Shown here piece by piece: positions 21,898-32,333 of a stretch of DNA of 64,000 nt (position 1 is its first letter; every line of letters starts with the position of its first letter). The DNA lies in assembly GCA_951802195.1 (NCBI GenBank), contig OX637628.1, forward strand, positions 1 through 64,000. Direction: 5' to 3'. The stretch comes from Tausonia pullulans (Eukaryota > Basidiomycota > Tremellomycetes > Cystofilobasidiales > Mrakiaceae). The translations under genes were made by a program, and so were the position numbers. The notes below the pieces were generated by a model. That model was not told the origin of the DNA, did no database searches, and was given only the letters and a program-made list of their open reading frames with translations.

Positions 21898-23587
21898 ATG
21901 CCTTCCATCGTCCTCCCTTCCTTTTCATCTCTCACCCACGTCCCGCTCGAGTACAAGGGCGCCCTTAATGAAGAGTCCTACCCTCGCATCCAGCTCACAC
22001 CCGCCCTCGGTGTTCAGTTCGATAAGACCGTCAACCTCAAAAACATCCTCGAGCTTCCCCAGGAGGAGCAGGATGCTGTCCTCCACGATCTCGCCATCCT
22101 CGGTGAGTGCCCCTCCCTTTTTCCTCTATCTGCTCTGAAGTGTCCATGATGCTGACAAAACTTGTGCCTTTGACCATCCAGTCTCCCAGAACGGTGTCGT
22201 GTTCTTCCAAAGCCAGCTTGACATCGTGCCCGAGGACATCGGCCGACTCGCCCTTCGACTTGGTGAGCTCGCAGGAAAGCCCGAGGATTCAACCCTGCAC
22301 ATGTGCGTTCTCGTTCCTTCTCCACACCTGACGGTAGTTAGATGCCGAGTCACGTAGTAGCATGATCAGGTCAAGAATGAAGACTCCGTAGAGCGCGTTC
22401 TGACTCACCATCTCTTCGTTTACCCAACGCCACCGTTTCCCTCGATTTTCCTCGTCTCTCTTTTCCCTCATCTTTTTTCTCTCCGCTCTAGCCACCCTAC
22501 CCAAGAGCTCTCAGACACGGGCCTCCCTCTCGGCAAGATCGATTCCAAGCCAGACAAGGAAGGACGTCAGATCTCGTTCGCCGACAAGGGTTTCACCTCC
22601 AAGGTGCGTTCGTCTTTCTGACTCGTGACCGAACGTCTGTTGCTCTCGCTCACTTGTCCCTTTTACTCTCGCCTCCTCACAGGGATGGCATACCGATGTG
22701 GCATTTGAGAACAAACCCTCCCTCTTCACAATCCTGCAGATGGTCAGTCCGGAACTTCCTTTGCATCCGACCCTGCTGACTCGGATCTCGCCCGACACCT
22801 TTCTTGTCGCTGATTGGGCCTTCTCTCCCTCCCGCCTTCTCCCTCCAGACCACGCTTCCCAAGACGGGAGGCGACACCCTCTGGCAATCAAACTACCACA
22901 CCTACGACGCTCTCTCGCCCACGTACGCTAAGATGCTCGAGGGTCTTACCGCTAGCCAGGACGCCGAGAGGTTCCGAGAGCAGAGTCGAGTCAACGGCTA
23001 CAAGCTCAGGACCTCCCCGAGAGGAAGTCCCGACAACGTGGGAGCTCACCTCAAGGCGTCGCATCCGGTCGTTCGCACGAACCAGGTCACGGGCTGGAAG
23101 TCGATCTACGGTGAGTCATACTCGCTGGCAGCCAAGTAACAGTAGCAGCGGCAGCAGCGGTGCAGAGCCTGACCGTGCTCGCTACACTCGTCCCGCCAGT
23201 AAACCCGACCTTCACCCGGCAGATCAACGAACTCTCGATAGACGAGTCTCGCTCGGTGCTCGACTACCTCTTCCGCGTTCAGGTCCGTCGCGTCGTCCTC
23301 TCGTGCCCTGACTTCTCTTGTCATCGAGACAGCGTGCTGATTAGCCCGCGGTGTCACCCCTTCTCCTCCCCTTCATCCAGCACGAGAGTCACGAGGCGCA
23401 CGTCAAGTACCGCTGGGCTAAGCACGACCTCGCGATCTGGAGTAACTCGGTCGTCAACCACCTCGCGACGTTTGACTTCTCCGAGCATAGAGCGGGGGAC
23501 CGAGCAGTCGTGGTCGGTGAGACGCCGTACTTTGACGCCGAGTCAATAAGCCGAAGGCAATGGCTGGAGGCCATCGAGGGGCAGTAG
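21898..23587 (+). CDS. TauD/TfdA-family 2-oxoglutarate dioxygenase
   Basis: Fe(II)/2-oxoglutarate dioxygenase resembling taurine dioxygenase and fungal alkylsulfonate/sulfate-ester dioxygenases. Exon 1 from 21898 has LEYKGALNEESYPRIQLTPA; then NGVVFFQSQLDIVPEDIGRL and GKPEDSTLHIHPTQELSD. The iron ligands are H and D of WHTDVAFENKPS and H of SVVNHLATFDF; RTNQVTGWKSIYVN and the arginine of HRAGDRAVV fit the cosubstrate and C-terminal positions. A glycine of the TTLPKTGGDTLW stretch is typical. Six or more introns, about 380 residues, complete. Oxidative C-S bond cleavage giving sulfite plus aldehyde is the family reaction; some members use 2,4-D-like or other acids. Its place behind the DszA/NtaA-like gene supports organosulfur use (inference). 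Confidence 0.87.
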
Positions 23588-24155
23588 AAAGAGGAAGCGA
23601 GCGATCTATCTATTTCAGATTGCTCAACTCGACTCTTGCCAGTACGCTCGGTTTGTCAGAGCTTGCTCACGCTGCACCCGAGGCAGACCCGACGTGGATG
23701 ATAGCAGGCTCGAAAGAGGGTCGGGAAGGTCTGAGAACCAGACGATCCAAATAGAGCTGGCAGAGCTTGAGCTCTCCTCCTGGCCTTGGTGCTAACCAAC
23801 CCCTGACGAGTCTCCCATCCTCCCTCCGTTCCTTTTGCCCCTTCTCCGACCTTGCGCTACTCTCGTGCCCTCCTCCTGGGCCATTCAGACCTCCGTTTCG
23901 ACTGCCCCCCATCATCGCAACCTCGAAGCACCTGTAACCTCGGCATTCTCGTCGCACGACCTCCTCGACACCGCGTCTAACCCAATCTAGTCAACACCTT
24001 TCTCTCCCTTCCTTGCGCCTGAACTCGACGCATTCAGGGCGGCACCGACGACCTTGGAACTATCCACACCCTCCAGACCGTACGTCTGCCGGTAAGGGTG
24101 TAGTGATCATCATTCAAAGCGTTGGTGAGTCTGCCTTGTCAGCTTCAGGTGCTGA
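23588..24155. other. Intergenic, no gene seen
   Basis: Between the TauD-like gene and a solo LTR. Pyrimidine-rich around 23820-24000. No supported coding region or RNA. Confidence 0.4.
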
Positions 24156-24558
24156 TGTCAGGATCTCCCGGACCTCCCGGATTTGCGAATCTCGGATTTG
24201 CCACCCCGACCCAGCGCTTGATCAACGCGGCGCCAGTGTAGCCTTTTAATTGCTTGGCCAGCATTTTCATTCCTACTTTTTCACAATTGTCCCCCCTCTT
24301 TACTTTCTAAGCTTTCTCATCACATCCTTGTTCTCACCACTCGTCCATAGAACGCTCAGTTCATCGTAGATTTTGTTCTGCACTCTGACTATCATTTGGA
24401 CCCGACGAATCTGCCCAAGACCTTGAAGCGAGCCTGCGTTACCCCCAGCACTGCAGTTTCCACTTCATCAACCGCCTCCACTCTCAGTACACTTCGTCAC
24501 CAACGCTCCCCTCCTCACCCGTCCTCCTTTGCTCTTGATCCTTGGGCCAATCCTAACA
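24156..24558 (+). mobile_element. Solo LTR, second subfamily
   Basis: A 403-bp plus-orientation LTR, TGTCAGGATCTCCCGG to CCAATCCTAACA, with the conserved landmarks CTCAGTTCATCGTA and TTCTGCACTCTGACTATC. Longer than and clearly diverged from the LTR of the complete element; it belongs to a second, older subfamily also seen at 26696 and 30355. No direct target duplication visible. Confidence 0.82.
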
Positions 24559-24746
24559 CCTAGGGTCGGCAGAACTTCACCGTGCCAGCAGTTGCAGTCG
24601 GCGCCTGAAAGCCTGAACAAAAGTCACATCATTAGATGATGCCAAGCCAGGTTCTTGTCGACAGCGCAACGAGACTGCACGCAGGTGGCGTAGTTTGGTT
24701 GGCCATACATGCGTCAAGAAAGCTAAGTCAGACGGAGGTCGTCAGG

Positions 24747-25382
24747 TGTTAGGACTTCGGTCAGAGCCGAACTGGGTCGAACAGAGGAGGGTCCTTCCCG
24801 GAGTCGCAATAGATGTTGGGGAGAAAACCACGTGGGCAAAGGGAAAAAGCTGGCCGGGGAAATAAACCGATGCTAATTTCCCAACAAGGTCCACCATTTT
24901 CGATATTGGAAAGGTCAACAGTGGATACGCGTCCCCTGAATTCTTTCGTAACACTCACCTTTTTTTCAGAAAGGGCTGAGGAGAATGGGTGAGTATAGGG
25001 ACGCGGTGGAGAAGTGGAATTCGAGTGCTGCAGGTGGCGCGGGCTGACTTCGAGGCCTTGGACTTGTTCGTTCGATCCAAATGATAGACACAACGCAGTT
25101 AAAGGGTCTAAGATAAATTCGGCGTTGAGTGGACGAGTGGCGAGAAGACTAGAAGGGATGAGAAGGATGAGAAAGCAAAGGGGGACAGATGACGAGGGAT
25201 GGCATGAAGCAGAGGGGATGTTAAGCAAGAAAGGAAGAGGCTGCACAGGCGAGCCGGGCTTATCATGCGAGGCACGTCGATTCATAGGACTAGATCGGAG
25301 GCGCAGGTCGGAGGAGCAGAAGCGCAAAAGCTGAAGTGGCCAGATGCAGAGCCAAGATGGCGAGTCCACGAGATCCTAACAG
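24747..25382 (-). mobile_element. Decayed LTR, reverse orientation, with extra sequence inside
   Basis: Starts TGTTAGGACTTCGG and ends GAGATCCTAACA on the plus strand. The part from about 24970 to 25382 keeps second-subfamily landmarks (GGTGAGTATAGG, CTTCGAGGCCTTGG, ATCCAAATGATAGAC, AGAGGCTGCACAGGC). About 200 bp at 24760-24970 is foreign to the other copies. Old copy, borders approximate. Confidence 0.5.
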
Positions 25383-25985
25383 GGGTCCAGATGACAAAGG
25401 TGGTGTTCGGCGGTTTTTTACATTCGAGTCATGATGCAAGCGTAGAGAATATTTGACTTTATGAGAGTCAGCGAGGGGGAGGAAGGGGAGAGAGCATCCA
25501 TCTGAGAGGAGATGAGAGGGAAGTTTATCGGTGGGGAGCGGAAGGGGAAGGGGGAAGAGATGAGAGAAGAAAATTGTCCATGGTAGCGAGAGCGGAGAGA
25601 GGGAGAGGAGAGAGAAGCCATAAAGTTCAACAGGGAGGAGGGGGGTAAAGTGAAGGAGAAGATGGTAGAAAAGAAAAATGAAAAAATGAAAAGACTAAAG
25701 TCCCACGCCGACCGTCCGCTTGACCACCGCGATCCTTTCCCGAGGCTTTTCAGCCCCAGCCATTGCCGCCATCTCCACCGCCTTCACTAGCATCATCCCC
25801 TTCATCACCCCCAGCATCACTCTAGCTCCAGCGTGTTGACCTTCCCACCACATCGTGTGCGTCGGCCGATCTTGTGCTGGGTGATAGATGCGATTTTTCG
25901 AATCTCGTCGTTCGTGACATCGACAAGATCCTTGAGCTTGCTGCACTTTCGGCTGCGGAGAAGGCGCTATGCGATTCGTTTCAAC
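25383..25985. other. Purine-rich and unassigned sequence
   Basis: About 25440-25690 is a GA-rich tract with many GAGAGGGA-like repeats. About 25700-25985 is unremarkable. An open frame runs across the following tandem repeats on the minus strand, but its product is repetitive and I do not regard it as a gene. Confidence 0.4.
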
Positions 25986-26380
25986 TTTTTTTGTATTTAA
26001 GTCATGAGTTATACGTGGAGAACGAGGTAACCCTATGAGAGATAGCGAGTTGTAGCTAGATAGAGGGAGAGCGGACATGACCGAGCGCGAGGACGTCGGG
26101 CGAGGCGCCGTGGGAAGAGGGTTGGCCGAACCACTGGGGATGGTTGGCCGGACGGCGTGATGGGCGCCGTGAGAGGGGGGGGGGGGGTTTTTTTTTTTTG
26201 TATTTAAGTCATGAGTTATACGTGGAGAACGAGGTAACCCTATGAGAGATAGCGAGTTGTAGCTAGATAGAGGGAGAGCGGACATGACCGAGCGCGAGAA
26301 CGTCGGGCGAGGCGCCGTGGGAAGAGGGTTGGCCGAACCACTGGGGATGATTGGCCGGACGGCGTGATGGGCGCCGTGAG
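25986..26380 (-). repeat. Tandem pair of about 207-bp poly(A)-ended units
   Basis: Two nearly identical units (about 25986-26174 and 26188-26380), each opening on the plus strand with a run of T then GTATTTAAGTCATGAGTTAT and GAGAACGAGGTAACCC. I count about two differences over some 185 bp. Read on the minus strand each ends in a short poly(A), as retroposed elements do. A third, more diverged copy is at 29537. Between the two units is a G13T12 run at 26175-26199. Confidence 0.65.
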
Positions 26381-26560
26381 AGGGGGGTTGGTCGAACCAC
26401 CGGGATGGTGGTTGGCCGGAAGAGGGTTGGTCGAACCACTGGGGATGGTTGGCCGGACGGCGTGATGGGCGCCGTGAGGGGGGGGTTGGTCGAACCACCG
26501 GGATGGTGGTTGGCCGGAAGGGGTTGGTCGAACCACCGGGGATGGTGGTTTCAACCATGG
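26381..26560. repeat. GC-rich minisatellite with palindromic core
   Basis: Repeated blocks of GGTTGGTCGAACCACCGGG and GGATGGTGGTTGGCCGGA, about 35-80 bp apart, continuing from motifs inside the preceding 207-bp units. GGTTGGTCGAACC contains the inverted core GGTTCGACC-like arms, so each block could fold on itself. Copies differ slightly in length. Confidence 0.6.
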
Positions 26561-26695
26561 GACGGACTGGTAGGGTGAGTCACAATGGTCAGGGGCTTGT
26601 TTTCCTGCTCGTCTGGATGGTGTAGTGGTATCACGCCAAGTTGGGGTTATTGACACACGACTGCGTAAGATCCGGGCCCTCCGGCGCACGCTCGC

Positions 26696-27138
26696 TGTTA
26701 GGATTGGCCTAATGATCAAGGGCAAAGGACAATGGGCGAGGAGGGGAGCGTTGGTGACGAAGTGTACTGAGAGTGGAGGCGGTTGATGAAGTGGAAACTG
26801 CAGTGCTGGGGGTAACGCAGGCTCGCTTCAAGGTCTTGGGCAGATTCGTCGGGTCCAAATGATAGTCAGAGTGCAGAACAAAATCTACGATGAACTGAGC
26901 GTTCTATGGACGAGTGGTGGGAACAAGGATGTGATGAGAAAGCTTAGAAAGTAAAGAGTTCAGGGCAAATGACGAATAAGAAGAGAGGAAAGGGTAATGA
27001 GACAAGGAGCTTGAGCTGATGTGGCGAAAGAATGGTCAAAGATAAGGGAACGCGGAGCAAGCAAGGAAAAGGCTACACAGGCACAGGGTTGGTTAGCCAG
27101 GCGCAAAGCCTAGGTGATGCGTCCGCGAGATCCTGGCC
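26696..27138 (-). mobile_element. Solo LTR, second subfamily, reverse
   Basis: Starts TGTTAGGATTGGCCT and runs through CAAGGTCTTGGGCAGATTCG, AGTCAGAGTGCAGAACA and GGTTAGCCAGGCGCA to a frayed GAGATCCTGG end. Closest in the window to the older LTR at 30355 and the copy at 24156. No target duplication seen; the right border is approximate. Confidence 0.75.
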
Positions 27139-27237
27139 GGTGTCAATCATGTGGGATTTGATCACCAAGAATACACAGTCCCAAAGCCCCAAAACACCAG
27201 CTTGCTGTTCCAACTCATGAACGACTGCAGGCACACT

Positions 27238-29193
27238 CTACGATGTCGACTGCTCCATCTTCTCCATTGCGACCATGACAGGTGCATCCGCCACATCATC
27301 GTGCTCGGCAGGAGCCTCGGGGACGAGGCGGATCAGACCGACCATACAAGGTACTGACATTGCCCAAAGAACGCAGAGGACATAGAGGGGGATCCTCTTG
27401 TTGCCAGTGTTGGCGTTGATGGCGTATGAAACGGCTTGACCGGCTGTCTCGAAGGCTCGGAAGAGACCACCGGTACGAGAGGAAGCCTTGACGTTGGCGG
27501 AGAAAGTACCGAGGATCCAGTAAAGAGATAATTGCGTCCAGTAGCCCGTAGTGAAAATGATGAAATAAGGGAGATAGGCTTCGGCCCAACGTTTACCGTG
27601 GCTACGATGCGTACGACCAATTAGTGAAGTGAGACGCTCTTTGAGACCCAAGGGAATGTGACCATGAAGCTGACTCACGTTTCGTAGTCCAAAGCGATCT
27701 CACCCTCCTTTGCGAATTTCGAATATTCGATACCAGTCCAGATAAGACACGCGGCTTGGGGGACAGCCCAGAGGCCGCACGCAATCCAGGCTCGAGTCCT
27801 CTGCGACCATCGTCGGTTATCCAACATCGTACCGTAAGCCATGACCATCACGATGGTAGCAGAAGCTACAGAAAGATATATCAGTAAATTCCAGATAGAT
27901 GAGCAGGTCAAGGATATCACTCACGGACAATGAGAGACGACATGGCTCGCGCTCTGACAGAGAAATGAAGGGAGAGGTATGTTCCGTAAACACCGCCGTA
28001 GAAGAACGAATAGAAGGCGGGGATGAAAATAAGCCAAGTCTACAAGCGGTGCGAGATGTAAGTCTCCTGTCGTATGACGGTATCGTCTTGTCGGAATATC
28101 CGTAAATGATCTCACCCTCTTGTTCTGAAGGTGCTTCCCTAGCGCGATGAACTCGTTCTTCCAGGTCATGTCGCCAGAGTATGGTACCCTTGACCCATCT
28201 CTTCGTCTCACTTTCTTCGTTCTGGACAGCAAGAGACCCCAAATGACACCAGTACATTCTGACAAAGAAGTGAGCTCTTGTACTACGCATGGTAACGCGG
28301 ATTGAGACCACTCACCGAATATTAAGAAAATGATGTAAGTTGACCAGGCGATACCGCCGGATTTGGCTTGTGTATGATTTGTGGAGAAGTTGATGGCTCC
28401 ACCGATGACACTTCCCGAGTTTCGCATTGCTGACCAAATACCTGTTGGCAACGAATCTGTCAGTAAGCGATTCACAGATATAGACGACAGGGTCGTCACT
28501 TACCAAGGTAACGTCCTCGCTCATGTAGATGAGGGTAGGATAGCATAGCGGTCGTTTCGCCGACGTACAAAAAACCTGACATAAGACCGCTTATAATCTG
28601 GCAAAAACACACATCAACACCTGCGCAGGATCTCGACGTAGTCGCGACGCTGACCTTTGCAAAAAGCAAGTACCAGTCAACCTTGTATCGGGCGTTGACG
28701 TAAAAGCCCGATGCAGACAGGGGGAACGCAACGGCGGCGATGACACAGGCCCATTTGATGCCAAATTTGTTGATCAAAGGTCCACCAAATAGGGTGACCA
28801 AGCATGCCGCTGCATAATTGAGGGAAGAGGCCAAGTTGGCGAGGTAAGGAGTGGACAGACCTCCTCCTCCAAGGTTGGAAATGGCGTCGGTCATGGCTGG
28901 TCCTACAAAGGAGAGCCTGTTGATGTCCGAGCATTAGCCAAGGTGGTTCTCGAGTAATTTGAATTTTTGGGATGAGCATTCAATATGACTTACGCTCCGA
29001 ACAGGATCATTTGGAAAAGGGTACCTCGGTAGAACTTTGTCGACCAAGACGAGTTGAGATAGGCGTAATCGATCTCACCATCTTGCGCTTCAGCTTCGCC
29101 ATAGGTTGTTTCGGTGTCAACTTCCTGAACGACGACGTCCACAGCCGCTTCTTTGTAATCTTTGTCTATGCCGTGGGTGGTAGTATGCGACAT
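27238..29193 (-). CDS. UNC-93/DUF895-type MFS transporter (second copy)
   Basis: Second member of the same transporter group as the gene at 15619-18025. I prefer the start at 29193 (MSHTTTHGIDKDYKEA); an upstream in-frame ATG at 29223 would add ten residues. Exons give MTDAISNLGGGGLSTPYLAN, ACLVTLFGGPLINKFGIKWA, SGLMSGFLYVGETTAMLSYP, WSAMRNSGSVIGGAINFSTN, FIPAFYSFFYGGVYGTYLSL, IACGLWAVPQAACLIWTG and WAEAYLPYFIIFTTGYWTQL, and the end is MEKMEQSTS with the stop at 27238-27240. About ten introns, 480-500 residues, apparently intact between LTR copies. It differs enough from the first copy to be an old paralogue or an independent gain. Substrate unknown. Confidence 0.83.
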
Positions 29194-29223
29194 GATGAGA
29201 AAATGAGAGGATGAGGTTTCCAA

Positions 29224-29536
29224 GGGAATCGAAGGTCAAGCAAGCTGCTCTTATATATGTTCACTCCATCGGTCATCTCAACAGGCACAAGGTCATTCGA
29301 TCTGCGATAAGTGGAGTTTCCCGATCCGTGCAAAATGCCCTGTCCGTACGAACTCCGATGACGGATGAGGCCAGTTATGATGGTGAAGACGCTATCTCCC
29401 TTATCCTGACCTACTTCGTTAGCCCAGAACTTCTTGTCCGGTCGGACATGTTATCGGACCAATCATATCCCCAGGAAACTCAATAAAAATATTGAAAGAC
29501 ACGGTTCGGCATCTTGCAACCTTCAACTCAGACCGA
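29224..29536. other. Intergenic, promoter side of the second UNC-93-like gene
   Basis: About 310 bp. A TTATATATG element at about 29250 is suitably placed as a TATA-like box for the minus-strand transporter. Nothing else supported. Confidence 0.3.
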
Positions 29537-29640
29537 TTTTTTTTTTGTATTTAAGTCATGGGTCATACGTAGAGAACGAGATAACCCTATGAGAGATGAT
29601 GATTCGTAGCTAGATAGAAAGAAAGCGAAAACCGATATCG
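29537..29640 (-). repeat. Third, diverged copy of the poly(A)-ended repeat
   Basis: Opens with T10 then GTATTTAAGTCATGGGTCAT and GAGAACGAGATAACCC, matching the first ~100 bp of the units at 25986 and 26188 with several differences. It ends before the GC-rich part. Poly(A) on the minus strand suggests a retroposon 3' end. Confidence 0.6.
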
Positions 29641-29751
29641 CTGTCTTGGCACGTAACCAAGACATTTTGTTTCCCGACTTTTTTTTTATAAGTCGACCTG
29701 TTGTCTGATTCTTTGGTCTGAGGTTTGGTCGATCTCAATCATCTATACATC

Positions 29752-30105
29752 CTACGGGCGGCTAAAAAGGTGCGAGTTCGGTTCCTGACTACGACTATGA
29801 TTTATACGCCTTGATTTTAGTCCAAGCTTGGCAAGATCATCACTGCCGAGCTCATCAGCAGCTACTGCACCCGCTCTTTGACCCTGCGAAATACTTATTG
29901 CAACATTCGTGGCTGCCAATCCACTATTTCCAGCCCAGAACAGAGCTTTGACAGGAGTAGTAGGGTCATCGCTCATGCGCATCTGAACGCCTGCAGCGGC
30001 TTTTCTGCCCGCTGGTCCGGGAATCGTCCTCAGAGGGCCAAACTTGCGGCCCAGGAATCCTCGATCAGCCGCGGCGCTGCGTGTGCTTTTTGAGTGAACT
30101 GCTCG
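29752..30105 (-). pseudogene. Possible C-terminal fragment of a FAD-linked oxidoreductase
   Basis: Minus-strand reading VKALFWAGNSGLAATNVAIS then QGQRAGAVAADELGSDDLAK resembles the last FAD-binding segment of thioredoxin-reductase-like enzymes, where a G(D/N) box is followed by a helix and a GxxAG turn. No N-terminal Rossmann motif is found upstream; the older LTR begins at 30355. I take it as a fragment of a host gene. The family call is weak. Confidence 0.3.
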
Positions 30106-30746
30106 GGGAAGAGAAGCATGCAGGGGACGGTAATGGTCGGATAAGAAGTGAAAGTGATTGTTTAGAAGGCCTGTCTGCACTTTCGGTGATGAACTCGAAG
30201 GGCGAGATGATGATCTTGAATCTGAAATTGTCGTGTCAGCATCAGCTCTGCTTTCCGCGGTGGCAATTTATGGTAAGAAATAAGATATCTTGCTCATCCA
30301 AGAAGCTTGATCAGATCATAATGCTTCTCCAATCCTGCGTTTCTCTTCCCCATATGTCAGGATCTCGCGTACTTGCTACCTTGGTTCTGCGCCTGGCTAA
30401 CCCTGTGCCTGTGTTGCCTTCTCCCTGCTTGCTCCACATTCCCTCATCTGGGACCATTCTTTCGCCACATTGGCTCACGCTCCTTGTCTCATTACTCTTT
30501 CTTCTCCTTTATTTCGTCATCTGCCCTACACTCTTTGCGTTCTCGCACTTCTCATCCCCTCCCTTGTTCTTACCCCTGGTCGATGAAACGCTCATTTCAT
30601 CGTAGTTTTGTTCTGCACTCTGACTATCATCTGGACCCGACAAACTTGCCCAAGACCTTGAAGCGAGCCTGTGTCACCTCCATCAATACAGTTTCCTTTC
30701 ATCACCCGCCACCGCTCTCAGTACACTTCGTCACCAACGTCCCTCT

Positions 30747-31106
30747 TGTCAGGATCTTACGGTTCACTACATAGGCTCTGTGCTTATGTGGCTGCAGAAT
30801 CTCGCGGACCCGCCACCTCGGCTCCTCGTCTGTGTAGCATCGCCCTTAATTGCTCAGCTTCCATATTTTTAGCCTCTCTTCAGCCACACTGTCACACACT
30901 CTTTGTTTTCTCACCCTTAGTCCATAAGACACTCAGTTCATCGTACAATTTGTTCTACACTCTGACTACCATTTGGATTCGACAAATTTGCCCAAGACAT
31001 CGAAGCGAGCCTGTGTCACTGCCCGCACTTCAGTCTACTATTCCACACACGCCCTCCCCTTAGCACCCGTCATCCTCAGCCCTTGACCCTTGGGCCAATC
31101 CTAACA
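30747..31106 (+). repeat. 5' LTR of the chromovirus
   Basis: 360 bp, TGTCAGGATC to CCAATCCTAACA, identical by eye to the copy at 36458-36817. Confidence 0.93.
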
Positions 31107-31175
31107 TCAGTCAGAGTCACCGTCTGTCACCCGCTCGCTCCTAGTGGTCTCCACCTCGACACTGTCCTAGCCAAC

Positions 31176-32201
31176 ATGGATAATCCCAACGCAGACCCTC
31201 GAATCGTTACCGAACTTGCTCTTGCAAGACAGCAAGTTGACCGTCTAAGGACCGCCCTTAAAAATCTCCGACAACAACAACAACAACAGACAGAGGTTAT
31301 CACCTCGCATCCCGAAGTCAAAGACTACCACGGACCTACTCCCCACGCCTTCAGTGGCAAGAGATCAGAATCGGAGACCTTCGTCCTCAAGCTTGATAAC
31401 ATTTTTCGCCTGCAACCCGTGTCCCTCGGAACGGACGACATGAGGATTCAATACGCGATCTCACTCCTTACGGATGACGCTTTCAACTGGGTCCGCCCTT
31501 ACCTCCTCGTCGATGATTCCGACCGTCCGGACTGGTTCGACACCTGGCCACGTTTCAGGGCCCGCCTCCTCAAAGACTTCGGAGAAATCGACCGCGTCGA
31601 AACCGCTCGGCGCGCTCTCAAGGATCTTCGTCAAACGACCACAGTTTCCATCTACGCCTTCGAGTACAGACGCCACAAACTCCTCCTTGACTTTGGCGAT
31701 CAGTATCATCGTTTTAACTTCTTCGACGGTCTTAAGCTTGATGTCAAGGAACGTCTCGTCCGTGCTCAAAACTATGCCAACCTCGACGATCTTATCGACG
31801 CCGCCATCGAATGGGACAACGCCCTCACCGACTTTCGCCACGCTCATGCACCCCGCAACGTCAGCCGTCCAACCGTCGCCACAGTCGTCCCTCCCGCTCG
31901 TCGTACCTTCTTCCCGTTCGTACCCGTGACCAACACCTCAGCCTCATCATCCGGCCCCGTCCCCATGGAGGTCGACGCCACCTCTCGGCCTCGTGGCCCC
32001 CTCTCCGACGCGGAAAGGGAGCGCCGCCGACGCGACGGCCTCTGCCTATACTGCGCCAGCAAGGACCACCGAGTTATCAACTGTCCCATCGCTCCTCGTC
32101 GATTCTTCAATATCTCGGCTATCTCGGCCACCAATACCGCCAATGGCGTCCCTCGTTCAGCCACAATCAAGGAGATTATCAACGATCAAGACTCAGCGTG
32201 A
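31176..32201 (+). CDS. Retrotransposon Gag
   Basis: Structural protein of the chromovirus, 341 residues if the ATG at 31176 is used (it follows the LTR and a short leader; an upstream ATG lies in the LTR). A coiled glutamine-rich stretch at about residues 40-48 precedes the capsid-like domain (WFDTWPRFRARLLKDFGEID, ETARRALKDLRQT). Near the C-terminus is one CCHC zinc knuckle, CLYCASKDHRVINC. Gag and pol lie in the same frame; the stop between them is followed by CTA, the leaky UGA-CUA context known for programmed read-through in other systems. Confidence 0.88.
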   Translation: MDNPNADPRIVTELALARQQVDRLRTALKNLRQQQQQQTEVITSHPEVKDYHGPTPHAFSGKRSESETFVLKLDNIFRLQPVSLGTDDMRIQYAISLLTDDAFNWVRPYLLVDDSDRPDWFDTWPRFRARLLKDFGEIDRVETARRALKDLRQTTTVSIYAFEYRRHKLLLDFGDQYHRFNFFDGLKLDVKERLVRAQNYANLDDLIDAAIEWDNALTDFRHAHAPRNVSRPTVATVVPPARRTFFPFVPVTNTSASSSGPVPMEVDATSRPRGPLSDAERERRRRDGLCLYCASKDHRVINCPIAPRRFFNISAISATNTANGVPRSATIKEIINDQDSA

Positions 32202-32333
32202 CTAGCCGACCCGTCCGACCCGACGGGTTCGCCTTCGTCTGCCAACGGCCCCTCGCTTTTCGACAACGTTTCTGGACCCCCTCTTTACTCCTTTTTTATT
32301 CAAAACACCAAAGAATCACTTCGCGGTCCTCCC

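Noticed and set aside
25695-26558. 287-codon minus-strand frame
   Set aside because: The product is a repeat of HHAVRPTIPSGS-like blocks that simply translates the tandem repeats; no family, no gene-like context.
26611-26690. tRNA-like start: GGATGGTGTAGTGGTATCAC
   Set aside because: The A-box-like part is good, but no B box, T arm or matching acceptor strand follows before the LTR at 26696. It could be a broken tRNA or chance; not enough to call.
31083-31175. Extended Gag start inside the 5' LTR
   Set aside because: The upstream ATG at 31083 lies in LTR sequence before the priming site; the ATG at 31176 after the leader is the more likely start.
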